This document shows positions 1-10,600 of a stretch of 64,000 bases of DNA, piece after piece. Below the pieces are notes generated by a model, which searched no databases, had not been told where the DNA came from, and saw nothing but the letters and a program-made list of their open reading frames with translations. The position numbers and the translations under genes were made by a program. The DNA is from CBDBJR01 sp965206445. Lineage in GTDB: Bacteria; Pseudomonadota; Gammaproteobacteria; Arenicellales; Poriferihabitantaceae. Position 1 is the stretch's first letter; each line of letters opens with the position of its first letter. The stretch is taken from contig CBDBJR010000002.1 of assembly GCA_965206445.1 (NCBI GenBank), forward strand, positions 2,418,001-2,482,000, given 5' to 3'.

Positions 1-258
1 GCCCAGCGCCAGTTTTTCCGGGTGCGTGCCCAGCGTCATCAACGTGACCAGCTCCTGGCCGTCCACCTTGATCGTCAGCGGCAGCTCGCCAACGATATTG
101 ATGGTTTTCTCCTCGCCATACTGGTTGTGCGCCGCCACCTGATAAATCGACTCAATTCCGGCGTCGCTCATTTTCGGCGGCTTGAACCGCGGCTGACCCG
201 CCCCCCCGGTGGCCACCGGCGCGATTTCAGTCGGCTGCAAACGGCTTGATGATGTCAT
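1..258 (-). CDS. fdhD: Formate dehydrogenase accessory sulfurtransferase FdhD, N-terminal part (cut by left edge)
   Basis: The first 86 residues of an FdhD-family protein are visible; the rest lies left of the window. FdhD moves sulfur from the cysteine desulfurase IscS to the molybdenum bis-PGD cofactor and so activates formate dehydrogenases in the cytoplasm. The diagnostic stretch is at about residues 66-86, where ELVTLMTLGTHPEKLALG follows GELPLTIKVDG, a close match to the proteobacterial FdhD pattern. The family's conserved CxxC loop lies further on and cannot be checked. The ATG at 258-256 is preceded by GAGGG at a good Shine-Dalgarno distance. The leader before the conserved core (about 45 residues, rich in Ser, Pro and Gly) looks poorly conserved, so a later start such as the Met near residue 34 cannot be excluded. 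The gene follows the BKACE gene on the same strand after 140 bp. The family call is fairly sure; activity is inferred. Confidence 0.85.
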   Translation of the reverse strand, partial: MTSSSRLQPTEIAPVATGGAGQPRFKPPKMSDAGIESIYQVAAHNQYGEEKTINIVGELPLTIKVDGQELVTLMTLGTHPEKLALG

Positions 259-317
259 ACAGGCCCTCGTCGAATCGGTGCGCACATAGTCGGCAGTCGT
301 GGGTTGGTCGAGCGCGT

Positions 318-349
318 ATCATAGCGCACCAGCCCACCGGGTGGGGCAA
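318..349 (-). promoter_or_regulatory. Candidate promoter with a dyad for fdhD
   Basis: On the minus strand TATGAT (323-318) resembles a sigma70 -10 box, 59 bp upstream of the fdhD start. TTGCCC (349-344) is the nearest -35-like hexamer, but the spacer is 20 bp, longer than optimal. An inverted repeat, CCCACC-G-GGTGGG at 333-345, lies in the spacer and could be an operator. The rest of the 259-398 gap shows no gene. This is a weak prediction. Confidence 0.3.
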
Positions 350-398
350 CCGGCAGACGGCGCGGCACCGACCGCAACGGGTGCGCCGATGTTTACGC

Positions 399-1232
399 TC
401 AGGCATCAACGGCGCCCAGCATCCGGCGCGTCTGCCGGCTATCGGCGAGCGGCCGGTCGCGGTCGGCCAGCAGGGCTTTGGCTTGCCGGATCAGATCCAG
501 ATTCGACCCGGCCATTTTGCCGTCGCGGGTCACCAGGCTGTTTTCAAACCCGACCCGGATATGGCCGCCGGTGTCGACGGCGCGTTCGAGGTGGTGATAT
601 TCGTGCGCGCCAAAACCGCACACCATCCAGTCTGCATTGGCCTGCCACCGGTCGACAAACCCGGCCAGCAGATCGGCGCCCGCAGGCGCCGCCGGGTATC
701 GCCCGAGCACAAATAAAAGACTATGGCCGTGCGCCGGAATAAGCCCGCGCTGCAATAAGTGATAATAATGCGCCAGCTCCGCCGGCGCATAGACAATCAC
801 CTGCGCCAGAATGTTTTCCGCCGCCAGCCAGTGGAAAAACGCCGCCGCCCGGCTCTCGGACGCGGCATCGGGCGCCAGCTCGCGCAGCGCCACCGTCACC
901 GCCTCCGGGTGCATTGCCTTGACTGCCGCAATCTGCTGCGGCGGCGAGTACAGGCCCATCGACTCGGTGGTCGCCTGAATCACCAGTTGATCGCCCACCG
1001 CCCGCCGGATGGCGCGCATCGTATCGACATAGATATCGGGGTCAAGGCTGTGCGCGCCGGTGGCCGTTCGGATATGCAGATGCAGCAGCGTAACGCCGGC
1101 GGCGCAGGCCTCGACAGCGGTTGCCACCAGCTCACGCTTGCTCAGCGGAATCGCCGGATGGTCGCACTTTTGTTTGCTGGCGCCGTTCGGGGCGAGCCCG
1201 ATAACGGCGGGATGGCGCGCGGTTCTGGTCAT
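399..1232 (-). CDS. BKACE family beta-keto acid cleavage enzyme (DUF849, Kce-like)
   Basis: A complete 277-residue protein of the BKACE family (PF05853), whose founding member Kce cleaves 3-keto-5-aminohexanoate with acetyl-CoA in lysine fermentation. Family members condense various beta-keto acids with acetyl-CoA to give acetoacetate and a CoA ester, as cytoplasmic Zn-dependent TIM barrels. Visible signatures are APNGASKQKCDHPAIPL (residues 14-30), the metal-binding HLH in LLHLHIR (His51, His53), and RVGFEN near the C-terminus, whose Glu230 should be the third metal ligand. The residue after this Glu is Asn, where Kce has Asp. Length matches the family (about 270-310). The ATG at 1232-1230 has only a weak upstream purine stretch (GAG). 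No CoA-transferase or carnitine gene is nearby to suggest the substrate, so only the reaction class is assigned. It lies 140 bp upstream of fdhD and may be co-transcribed with it. Confidence 0.88.
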   Translation of the reverse strand: MTRTARHPAVIGLAPNGASKQKCDHPAIPLSKRELVATAVEACAAGVTLLHLHIRTATGAHSLDPDIYVDTMRAIRRAVGDQLVIQATTESMGLYSPPQQIAAVKAMHPEAVTVALRELAPDAASESRAAAFFHWLAAENILAQVIVYAPAELAHYYHLLQRGLIPAHGHSLLFVLGRYPAAPAGADLLAGFVDRWQANADWMVCGFGAHEYHHLERAVDTGGHIRVGFENSLVTRDGKMAGSNLDLIRQAKALLADRDRPLADSRQTRRMLGAVDA

Positions 1233-1318
1233 ACGCTCGGGCGGTCGGGGCGGGTTTTGCGGTCTATCGATAACAGACCAGCTGAGCTTACCATCGAATG
1301 CCCGGCGGCGATACTAAC

Positions 1319-1354
1319 GGAGCACAGGCATTCCCGCCTGTGTTTATTTGCTCC
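1319..1354 (+). terminator. Hairpin followed by T-rich run, possible terminator for rightward transcription
   Basis: CACAGGC (1323-1329) pairs with GCCTGTG (1336-1342) across a 6-nt loop and is followed by TTTATTT (1343-1349). An outer GGAGC (1319-1323) can pair with GCTCC (1350-1354). On the + strand this resembles a Rho-independent terminator, yet no + strand gene precedes it, so it would stop antisense transcription heading into the giant gene. On the minus strand the hairpin has no U-run after it. The neighbouring 1233-1318 holds no gene; it contains only a weak dyad with arms GGTCT (1261-1265) and AGACC (1275-1279) ahead of the BKACE start. Confidence 0.4.
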
Positions 1355-1361
1355 GCAGGCA

Positions 1362-1419
1362 GGAAATCCGCCTGCGGCGGGAATTAGGAATTAGGAATTA
1401 GGAATTAGGAATTAGGAAT
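1362..1419 (+). repeat. Left arm of a perfect 51-bp inverted repeat with GGAATTA heptamers
   Basis: The arm starts with GGAAATCC and a GC-rich core (CCGCCTGCGGCGG, 1368-1380 region) and continues with five tandem GGAATTA heptamers (1380-1414) plus a partial GGAAT (1415-1419). Its first 51 bases (1362-1412) are the exact reverse complement of 1571-1621. The left arm carries one heptamer more than the right arm, which points to slippage. Confidence 0.95.
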
Positions 1420-1420
1420 G

Positions 1421-1516
1421 CCGCCTGCGGCGGGAATTAGGAATTAGGAATTAAGGATTGGAAATTGGGGACTGGGGATTGGGAATTGAGGATTAGGAGT
1501 CAAGAATCAGGAATGT
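1421..1516 (+). repeat. Third, direct copy of the GC core plus degenerate heptamer tail
   Basis: CCGCCTGCGGCGGGAATTA recurs at 1421-1439, in the same orientation as the left arm, followed by two more GGAATTA copies. After them come progressively degenerate heptamer-like units (AGGATTG, GAAATTG, GGGATTG, GGAATTG, AGGATTA, AGAATCA, GGAATG) up to about 1516. No coding potential is seen. From 1517 to 1570 there is no gene and no recognisable element. Confidence 0.8.
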
Positions 1517-1570
1517 CGCCGGTAACTCCGTCAAACCGGGCTATCACCTCGGTCAGCAAACCCCCTGATC

Positions 1571-1621
1571 ATTCCTAATTCCTAATTCCTAATTCCTAAT
1601 TCCCGCCGCAGGCGGATTTCC
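1571..1621 (-). repeat. Right arm of the 51-bp inverted repeat
   Basis: Read on the minus strand this is GGAAATCC, the same GC core, four GGAATTA heptamers and GGAAT, identical base for base to 1362-1412. The intervening loop is 158 nt. It ends 15 bp from the stop codon of the giant gene, so the arm lies in that gene's 3' untranslated region. A transcript through the region could fold into a very stable long stem. Confidence 0.95.
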
Positions 1622-1636
1622 CGCCGCAGGCGGCGG
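1601..1636 (-). terminator. Two GC-rich hairpins directly after the giant gene's stop codon
   Basis: Just after the TAG (1639-1637) the minus-strand transcript has CCGCCGC-CT-GCGGCGG (1636-1621) and then CCGCC-TGC-GGCGG (1613-1601). Neither hairpin is followed by a U-run, so a classical intrinsic terminator is not certain. They may instead protect the 3' end of the very long mRNA or work together with the 51-bp inverted repeat. Confidence 0.35.
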
Positions 1637-4600
1637 CTACCAGGTCCATTGCCACTGCAACTCGATGCGGTGATCGGCGTCGGCGTCGGTTCGTTCGCGG
1701 CGGCTGCCTTTTAGTTCCAGCTTGACGCCGTGGCCCAAATCAAAACTGGCACCCAGTCGCTGCGTGCGGCCGCCGCCTTCCAGTAGCGACGCACCCAGAT
1801 ACGGGCGCACCGTGCCGCCCAGCAGCCACAGGCCGTAGCCTACCTCGCCGTCCATCCGCAGCGCCGCCGACCGGTTCGACGTCGCTACATCCGACGCGCC
1901 GCGATCCCACAATTGCTTGACGCCGCTGCTGTCCCGGCCGTAGCTCGGCGACAGGCTGAACGACAGCCCGCGACCGCCCTGCCCCGGCGCCAGCCGCAGC
2001 CCACCGCTGATGCCCCATTCTTCGTAGTCCGCCAGCGCCAGCAGCCGGGTGCGGCCCGATAGCGTCAGACCGCGCGTCGCATCACGCCACTCGAGGCCGA
2101 CGCCCACCTCCATTCCCTGACCGCTCTGGCCGTCGCCGCCGTCATGCCGCAGGCCGATCTCACCGGTGCCGCGCAGGCTGCCGCCCGACTCGGTGTTGCG
2201 GGTATGGCTCGCCTCCAGGATCATCCGCAAGCGATGGCTCGATACATCCCCAAAACCGTCGGTGCTCAGATCAAAACTCACCTGCGACAGCGTCGCATCG
2301 CCGCGCAGCCGCAGCTCGTTGCGGCCACCCTCTGACACCGCACCCGACGCATGCAATCGACCGTTCGCCGCCACACTGATCGAGCCGACATTCAGATCGC
2401 TGCTGCGCGGGCCGTCGCTGTCGTCCAGCTCGACCTCGCCGACGCCGTAGCCCACACTCGCCCATAAATCCAGATCATCCGACGGCGACCAGCCGATGTA
2501 CGGGTTCACGCTGCTGACATTCAGATCGTACTTGCCCCCGCCCTCGATGGCCGCGTCGGTATACTCGAACTCGCCTTCGGTATACGACAGCAATACCCCC
2601 ACCAGCACGTCATCACGCAGCCGCGTGTCGATGCCCACCAGCCCGCTGTACAGATCGCCGTTCCAATTCACCCCGTCCTCGTCGCCCGCCAGGTGGCTGT
2701 AGTTGCCGATGCCGTACAGCGAACTGGTGGGCATGCCAACCCGCTCGCCGTCGGCCGAGAACGCCAGGTCATCAATCAAGTCGCGCAGATCAAACGTGTC
2801 CAACTGCCGCAACCGCCGGCTCAGCTCGAGCTCGGCCGCATCGCTGGACAGCCATTGCTCCAACTGCTCCATCATACTCAAGCCGGATGCTGACTCGCCG
2901 ACGCCATCCGGTGTACTGCCGACCACGCCGCCGAGCGACCCGGCGCCCGCGCTCAGCCGCCCGGCTATCAAGCCATTGCCGACGTCCGCCAGTCTCGAGA
3001 ATACCCGCGGCAAGACACCCTCATTCAACTGCACGGTCTGCGGCGCGCCATCCGCGCGCACCACCGTCAGCGTGTACGTCCTGGTCGTGCTGCCGTCCGC
3101 CGCCGTTACCTCAATCTCGATCCGGTTCTCGCCAAACGCCAGTGCAATGGGGCTGCTGGCGCTGCCGCTGGTGACGCTGGCGCCGTTGACGGTAATCGTG
3201 GCTCTGGAGTCGGTGGCGGTCGGCGTCACGGTGACCGTGCCGACGCTGTTGGCGAGCGCGACGGTATAGGCCGTGGTGGTGGAGTCAAACGCCGGGTTCA
3301 GGATGCCGTCGGACACGCTCAGGCCGCTCAACGTGGCGTCGGTCGAGGCGTCGTCATCCTCGACCGCGACACTGGCGCTGTCGGCGGTGCCGTCCACCGT
3401 GTAGTCGATGCCGGCGGTCACGGTCGCGGTGATGCTGCCGTTCTCCTCATCAGTGCCGTCGTCGGTGGTGGGCACCGTCAGGGTGGCGGTGGTGGTGGTG
3501 GCGGCGATGGTGACCGATGTCGGCGCGACGCCGGCAATGAAGTCGCCCGCCTGCGTCACCGTCACCAGGACGGTCAGGTCGCTCGCCGGAGCCGTGTCCG
3601 CCGTCAGCGTGAAGGTGGCCGCCGTGCCCTCGGTCACCGAGGAAGTCCCGGCGGCGATGGAGATGGCGGGCAGCGCCGTACGGGTGGCGGTGACCGTGTA
3701 GGTCAGCGTGGTGGTGGTGTCTTCGGCGGTGACGATAATGTCAATGTCCAGCGGCGTGTCGATCTCCAGGACAATATCGGCGCTTTCGCTGCCGCTGGTG
3801 ACGCTGGCGCCGTTGACGGTAATCGTGGCTCTGGAGTCGGTGGCGGTCGGCGTCACGGTGACCGTGCCGACGCTGTCGTCAACCGCGACGGTATAGACCG
3901 TGGTGGTGGAGTCAAACGCCGGGTTCAGGATGCCGTCGGACACGCTCAGGCCGCTCAACGTGGCGTCGGTCGAGGCGTCGTCATCCTCGACCGCGACACT
4001 GGCGCTGTCGGCGGTGCCGTCCACCGTGTAGTCGGTGCCGGCGGTCACGGTCGCGGTGATGCTGCCGTTCTCCTCATCAGTGCCGTCGTCGGTGGTGGGC
4101 ACCGTCAGGGTGGCGGTGGTGGTGGTGGCGGCGATGGTGACCGACGTCGGCGCGACGCCGGCAATGAAGTCGCCCGCCTGCGTCACCGTCACCAGGACGG
4201 TCAGGTCGCTCGCCGGAGCCGGGTCCGCCGTCAGCGTGAAGGTGGCCGCCGTGCCCTCGGTCACCGAGGAAGTCCCGGCGGCGATGGAGATGGCGGGCAG
4301 CGCCGCACGGGTGGCGGTGACCGTGTAGGTCAGCGTGGTGGTGGTGTCTTCGGCGGTGACGATAATGTCAATGTCCAGCGGCGTGTCGATCTCCAGGACA
4401 ATATCGGCGCTTTCGCTGCCGCTGGTGACGCTGGCGCCGTTGACGGTAATCGTGGCTCCGGAGTCGGTGGCGGTCGGCGTCACGGTGACCGTGCCGACGC
4501 TGTTGGCGAGCGCGACGGTATAGGCCGTGGTGGTGGAGTCAAACGCCGGGTCCAGGGTGCCGTCGGACACGCTCAGGCCGCTCAACGTGGCGTCGGTCGA

Positions 4601-7600
4601 GGCGTCGTCATCCTCGACCGCGACACTGGCGCTGTCGGCGGTGCCGTCCACCGTGTAGTCGGTGCCGGCGGTCACGGTCGCGGTGATGCTGCCGTTCGGC
4701 TCGTCAGTGCCGTCGTCGGTGGTGGGCACCGTCAGGGTGGCGGTGGTGGTGGTGGCGGCGATGGTGACCGACGTCGGCGCGACGCCGTCAATGAAGTCGC
4801 CCGCCTGCGTCACTGTCACCAGGACGGTCAGGTCGCTCGCCGGAGCCGGGTCCGCCGTCAGCGTGAAGGTGGCCGCCGTGCCCTCGGTCACCGAGGAAGT
4901 CCCGGCGGCGATGGAGATGGCGGGCAGCGCCGCACGGGTGGCGGTGACCGTGTAGGTCAGCGTGGTGGTGGTGTCTTCGGCGGTGACGATAATGTCAATG
5001 TCCAGCGGCGTGTCGATCTCCAGGACAATATCGGCGCTTTCGCTGCCGCTGGTGACGCTGGCGCCGTTGACGGTAATCGTGGCTCTGGAGTCGGTGGCGG
5101 TCGGCGTCACGGTGACCGTGCCGACGCTGTTGGCGAGCGCGACGGTATAGGCCGTGGTGGTGGAGTCAAACGCCGGGGTCAGGATGCCGTCGGACACGCT
5201 CAGGCCGCTCAACGTGGCGTCGGTCGAGGCGTCGTCATCCTCGACCGCGACACTGGCGCTGTCGGCGGTGGTGTCCACCGTGTAGTCGGTGCCGGCGGTC
5301 ACGGTCGCGGTGATGCTGCCGTTCTCCTCGTCAGTGCCGTCGTCGGTGGTGGGCACCGTCAGGGTGGCGGTGGTGGTGGTGGCGGCGATGGTGACCGACG
5401 TCGGCGCGACGCCGGCAATGAAGTCGCCCACCTGCGTCACCGTCACCAGGACGGTCAGGTCGCTCGCCGGAGCCGTGTCCGCCGTCAGCGTGAAGGTGGC
5501 CGCCGTGCCCTCGGTCACCGAGGAAGTCCCGGCGGCGATGGAGATGGCGGGCAGCGCCGCACGGGTGGCGGTGACCGTGTAGGTCAGCGTGGTGGTGGTG
5601 TCTTCGGCGGTGACGATAATGTCAATGTCCAGCGGCGTGTCGATCTCCAGGACAATATCGGCGCTTTCGCTGCCGCTGGTGACGCTGGCGCCGTTGACGG
5701 TAATCGTGGCTCCGGAGTCGGTGGCGGTCGGCGTCACGGTGACCGTGCCGACGCTGTTGGCGAGCGCGACGGTATAAGCCGTGGTGGTGGAGTCAAACGC
5801 CGGGTTCAGGATGCCGTCGGACACGCTCAGGCCGCTCAACGTGGCGTCGGTCGAGGCGTCGTCATCCTCGACCGCGACACTGGCGCTGTCGGCGGTGCCG
5901 TCCACCGTGTAGTCGGTGCCGGCGGTCACGGTCGCGGTGATGCTGCCGTTCTCCTCGTCAGTGCCGTCGTCGGTGGTGGGCACCGTCAGGGTGGCGGTGG
6001 TGGTGGTGGCGGCGATGGTGACCGACGTCGGCGCGACGCCGGCAATGAAGTCGCCCACCTGCGTCACCGTCACCAGGACGGTCAGGTCGCTCGCCGGAGC
6101 CGTGTCCGCCGTCAGCGTGAAGGTGGCCGCCGTGCCCTCGGTCACCGAGGAAGTCCCGGCGGCGATGGAGATGGCGGGCAGCGCCGCACGGGTGGCGGTG
6201 ACCGTGTAGGTCAGCGTGGTGGTGGTGTCTTCGGCGGTGACGATAATGTCAATGTCCAGCGGCGTGTCGATCTCCAGGACAATATCGGCGCTGTCGCTGC
6301 CGCTGGTGACGCTGGCGCCGTTGACGGTAATCGTGGCTCCGGAGTCGGTGGCGGTCGGCGTCACGGTGACCGTGCCGACGCTGTTGGCGAGCGCGACGGT
6401 ATAAGCCGTGGTGGTGGAGTCAAACGCCGGGTCCAGGATGCCGTCGGACACGCTCAGGCCGCTCAACGTGGCGTCGGTCGAGGCGTCGTCATCCTCGACC
6501 GCGACACTGGCGCTGTCGGCGGTGGTGTCCACCGTGTAGTCGGTGCCGGCGGTCACGGTCGCGGTGATGCTGCCGTTCTCCTCGTCAGTGCCGTCGTCGG
6601 TGGTGGGCACCGTCAGGGTGGCGGTGGTGGTGGTGGCGGCGATGGTGACCGACGTCGGCGCGACGCCGGCAATGAAGTCGCCCACCTGCGTCACCGTCAC
6701 CAGGACGGTCAGGTCGCTCACCGGAGCCGTGTCCGCCGTCAGCGTGAAGGTGGCCGCCGTGCCCTCGGTCACCGAGGAAGTCCCGGCGGCGATGGAGATG
6801 GCGGGCAGCGCCGCACGGGTGGCGGTGACCGTGTAGGTCAGCGTGGTGGTGGTGTCTTCGGCGGTGACGATAATGTCAATGTCCAGCGGCGTGTCGATCT
6901 CCAGGACAATATCGGCGCTTTCACTGCCGCTGGTGACGCTGGCGCCGTTGACGGTAATCGTGGCTCTGGAGTCGGTGGCGGTCGGCGTCACGGTGACCGT
7001 GCCGACGCTGTTGGCGAGCGCGACGGTATAGACCGTGGTGGTGGAGTCAAACGCCGGGTCCAGGATGCCGTCGGACACGCTCAGGCCGCTCAACGTGGCG
7101 TCGGTCGAGGCGTCGTCATCCTCGACCGCGACACTGGCGCTGTCGGCGGTGCCGTCCACCGTGTAGTCGATGCCGGCGGTCACGGTCGCGGTGATGCTGC
7201 CGTTCTCCTCGTCAGTGCCGTCGTCGGTGGTGGGCACCGTCAGGGTGGCGGTGGTGGTGGTGGCGGCGATGGTGACCGACGTCGGCGCGACGCCGGCAAT
7301 GAAGTCGCCCACCTGCGTCACCGTCACCAGGACGGTCAGGTCGCTCGCCGGAGCCGTGTCCGCCGTCAGCGTGAAGGTGGCCGCCGTGCCCTCGGTCACC
7401 GAGGAAGTCCCGGCGGCGATGGAGATGGCGGGCAGCGCCGCACGGGTGGCGGTGACCGTGTAGGTCAGCGTGGTGGTGGTGTCTTCGGCGGTGACGATAA
7501 TGTCAATGTCCAGCGGCGTGTCGATCTCCAGGACAATATCGGCGCTTTCGCTGCCGCTGGTGACGCTGGCGCCGTTGACGGTAATCGTGGCTCCGGAGTC

Positions 7601-10600
7601 GGTGGCGGTCGGCGTCACGGTGACCGTGCCGACGCTGTTGGCGAGCGCGACGGTATAGGCCGTGGTGGTGGAGTCAAACGCCGGGGTCAGGATGCCGTCG
7701 GACACGCTCAGGCCGCTCAACGTGGCGTCGGTCGAGGCGTCGTCATCCTCGACCGCGACACTGGCGCTGTCGGCGGTGCCGTCCACCGTGTAGTCGGTGC
7801 CGGCGGTCACGGTCGCGGTGATGCTGCCGTTCTCCTCGTCAGTGCCGTCGTCGGTGGTGGGCACCGTCAGGGTGGCGGTGGTGGTGGTGGCGGCGATGGT
7901 GACCGACGTCGGCGCGACGCCGGCAATGAAGTCGCCCACCTGCGTCACCGTCACCAGGACGGTCAGGTCGCTCTCCGGAGCCGTGTCCGCCGTCAGCGTG
8001 AAGGTGGCCGCCGTGCCCTCGGTCACCGAGGAAGTCCCGGCGGCGATGGAGATGGCGGGCAGCGCCGCACGGGTGGCGGTGACCGTGTAGGTCAGCGTGG
8101 TGGTGGTGTCTTCGGCGGTGACGATAATGTCAATGTCCAGCGGCGTGTCGATCTCCAGGACAATATCGGCGCTTTCGCTGCCGCTGGTGACGCTGGCGCC
8201 GTTGACGGTAATCGTGGCTCCGGAGTCGGTGGCGGTCGGCGTCACGGTGACCGTGCCGACGCTGTCGTCGAGCGCGACGGTATAGGCCGTGGTGGTGGAG
8301 TCAAACGCCGGGTCCAGGATGCCGTCGGACACGCTCAGGCCGCTCAACGTGGCGTCGGTCGAGGCGTCGTCATCCTCGACCGCGACACTGGCGCTGTCGG
8401 CGGTGCCGTCCACCGTGTAGTCGGTGCCGGCGGTCACGGTCGCGGTGATGCTGCCGTTCTCCTCGTCAGTGCCGTCGTCGGTGGTGGGCACCGTCAGGGT
8501 GGCGGTGGTGGTGGTGGCGGCGATGGTGACCGACGTCGGCGCGACGCCGGCAATGAAGTCGCCCGCCTGCGTCACTGTCACCAGGACGGTCAGGTCGCTC
8601 GCCGGAGCCGGGTCCGCCGTCAGCGTGAAGGTGGCCGCCGTGCCCTCGGTCACCGAGGAAGTCCCGGCGGCGATGGAGATGGCGGGCAGCGCCGCACGGG
8701 TGGCGGTGACCGTGTAGGTCAGCGTGGTGGTGGTGTCTTCGGCGGTGACGATAATGTCAATGTCCAGCGGCGTGTCGATCTCCAGGACAATATCGGCGCT
8801 TTCGCTGCCGCTGGTGACGCTGGCGCCGTTGACGGTAATCGTGGCTCTGGAGTCGGTGGCGGTCGGCGTCACGGTGACCGTGCCGACGCTGTTGGCGAGC
8901 GCGACGGTATAGGCCGTGGTGGTGGAGTCAAACGCCGGGGTCAGGATGCCGTCGGACACGCTCAGGCCGCTCAACGTGGCGTCGGTCGAGGCGTCGTCAT
9001 CCTCGACCGCGACACTGGCGCTGTCGGCGGTGGTGTCCACCGTGTAGTCGGTGCCGGCGGTCACGGTCGCGGTGATGCTGCCGTTCTCCTCGTCAGTGCC
9101 GTCGTCGGTGGTGGGCACCGTCAGGGTGGCGGTGGTGGTGGTGGCGGCGATGGTGACCGACGTCGGCGCGACGCCGGCAATGAAGTCGCCCACCTGCGTC
9201 ACCGTCACCAGGACGGTCAGGTCGCTCGCCGGAGCCGTGTCCGCCGTCAGCGTGAAGGTGGCCGCCGTGCCCTCGGTCACCGAGGAAGTCCCGGCGGCGA
9301 TGGAGATGGCGGGCAGCGCCGCACGGGTGGCGGTGACCGTGTAGGTCAGCGTGGTGGTGGTGTCTTCGGCGGTGACGATAATGTCAATGTCCAGCGGCGT
9401 GTCGATCTCCAGGACAATATCGGCGCTTTCGCTGCCGCTGGTGACGCTGGCGCCGTTGACGGTAATCGTGGCTCCGGAGTCGGTGGCGGTCGGCGTCACG
9501 GTGACCGTGCCGACGCTGTTGGCGAGCGCGACGGTATAAGCCGTGGTGGTGGAGTCAAACGCCGGGTTCAGGATGCCGTCGGACACGCTCAGGCCGCTCA
9601 ACGTGGCGTCGGTCGAGGCGTCGTCATCCTCGACCGCGACACTGGCGCTGTCGGCGGTGCCGTCCACCGTGTAGTCGGTGCCGGCGGTCACGGTCGCGGT
9701 GATGCTGCCGTTCTCCTCGTCAGTGCCGTCGTCGGTGGTGGGCACCGTCAGGGTGGCGGTGGTGGTGGTGGCGGCGATGGTGACCGACGTCGGCGCGACG
9801 CCGGCAATGAAGTCGCCCACCTGCGTCACCGTCACCAGGACGGTCAGGTCGCTCGCCGGAGCCGTGTCCGCCGTCAGCGTGAAGGTGGCCGCCGTGCCCT
9901 CGGTCACCGAGGAAGTCCCGGCGGCGATGGAGATGGCGGGCAGCGCCGCACGGGTGGCGGTGACCGTGTAGGTCAGCGTGGTGGTGGTGTCTTCGGCGGT
10001 GACGATAATGTCAATGTCCAGCGGCGTGTCGATCTCCAGGACAATATCGGCGCTGTCGCTGCCGCTGGTGACGCTGGCGCCGTTGACGGTAATCGTGGCT
10101 CCGGAGTCGGTGGCGGTCGGCGTCACGGTGACCGTGCCGACGCTGTTGGCGAGCGCGACGGTATAAGCCGTGGTGGTGGAGTCAAACGCCGGGTTCAGGA
10201 TGCCGTCGGACACGCTCAGGCCGCTCAACGTGGCGTCGGTCGAGGCGTCGTCATCCTCGACCGCGACACTGGCGCCGTCGGCGGTGCCGTCCACCGTGTA
10301 GTCGATGCCGGCGGTCACGGTCGCGGTGATGCTGCCGTTCTCCTCGTCAGTGCCGTCGTCGGTGGTGGGCACCGTCAGGGTGGCGGTGGTGGTGGTGGCG
10401 GCGATGGTGACCGACGTCGGCGCGACGCCGGCAATGAAGTCGCCCACCTGCGTCACCGTCACCAGGACGGTCAGGTCGCTCGCCGGAGCCGGGTCCGCCG
10501 TCAGCGTGAAGGTGGCCGCCGTGCCCTCGGTCACCGAGGAAGTCCCGGCGGCGATGGAGATGGCGGGCAGCGCCGCACGGGTGGCGGTGACCGTGTAGGT

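Noticed and set aside
227..409. 60-codon frame on the minus strand overlapping the fdhD start
   Set aside because: It overlaps the start of fdhD in another frame and has no recognisable feature; the fdhD frame has a Shine-Dalgarno and family motifs.
1261..1279. Operator or promoter for the BKACE gene around GGTCT/AGACC
   Set aside because: The arms are only 5 bp, and the best -35/-10 pair near it (TTCGAT, 17 bp, TGTTAT) matches consensus poorly.
1362..1621. Insertion sequence remnant
   Set aside because: No transposase fragment lies between the arms and no target duplication can be recognised; the loop is only 158 nt and mostly degenerate heptamers.
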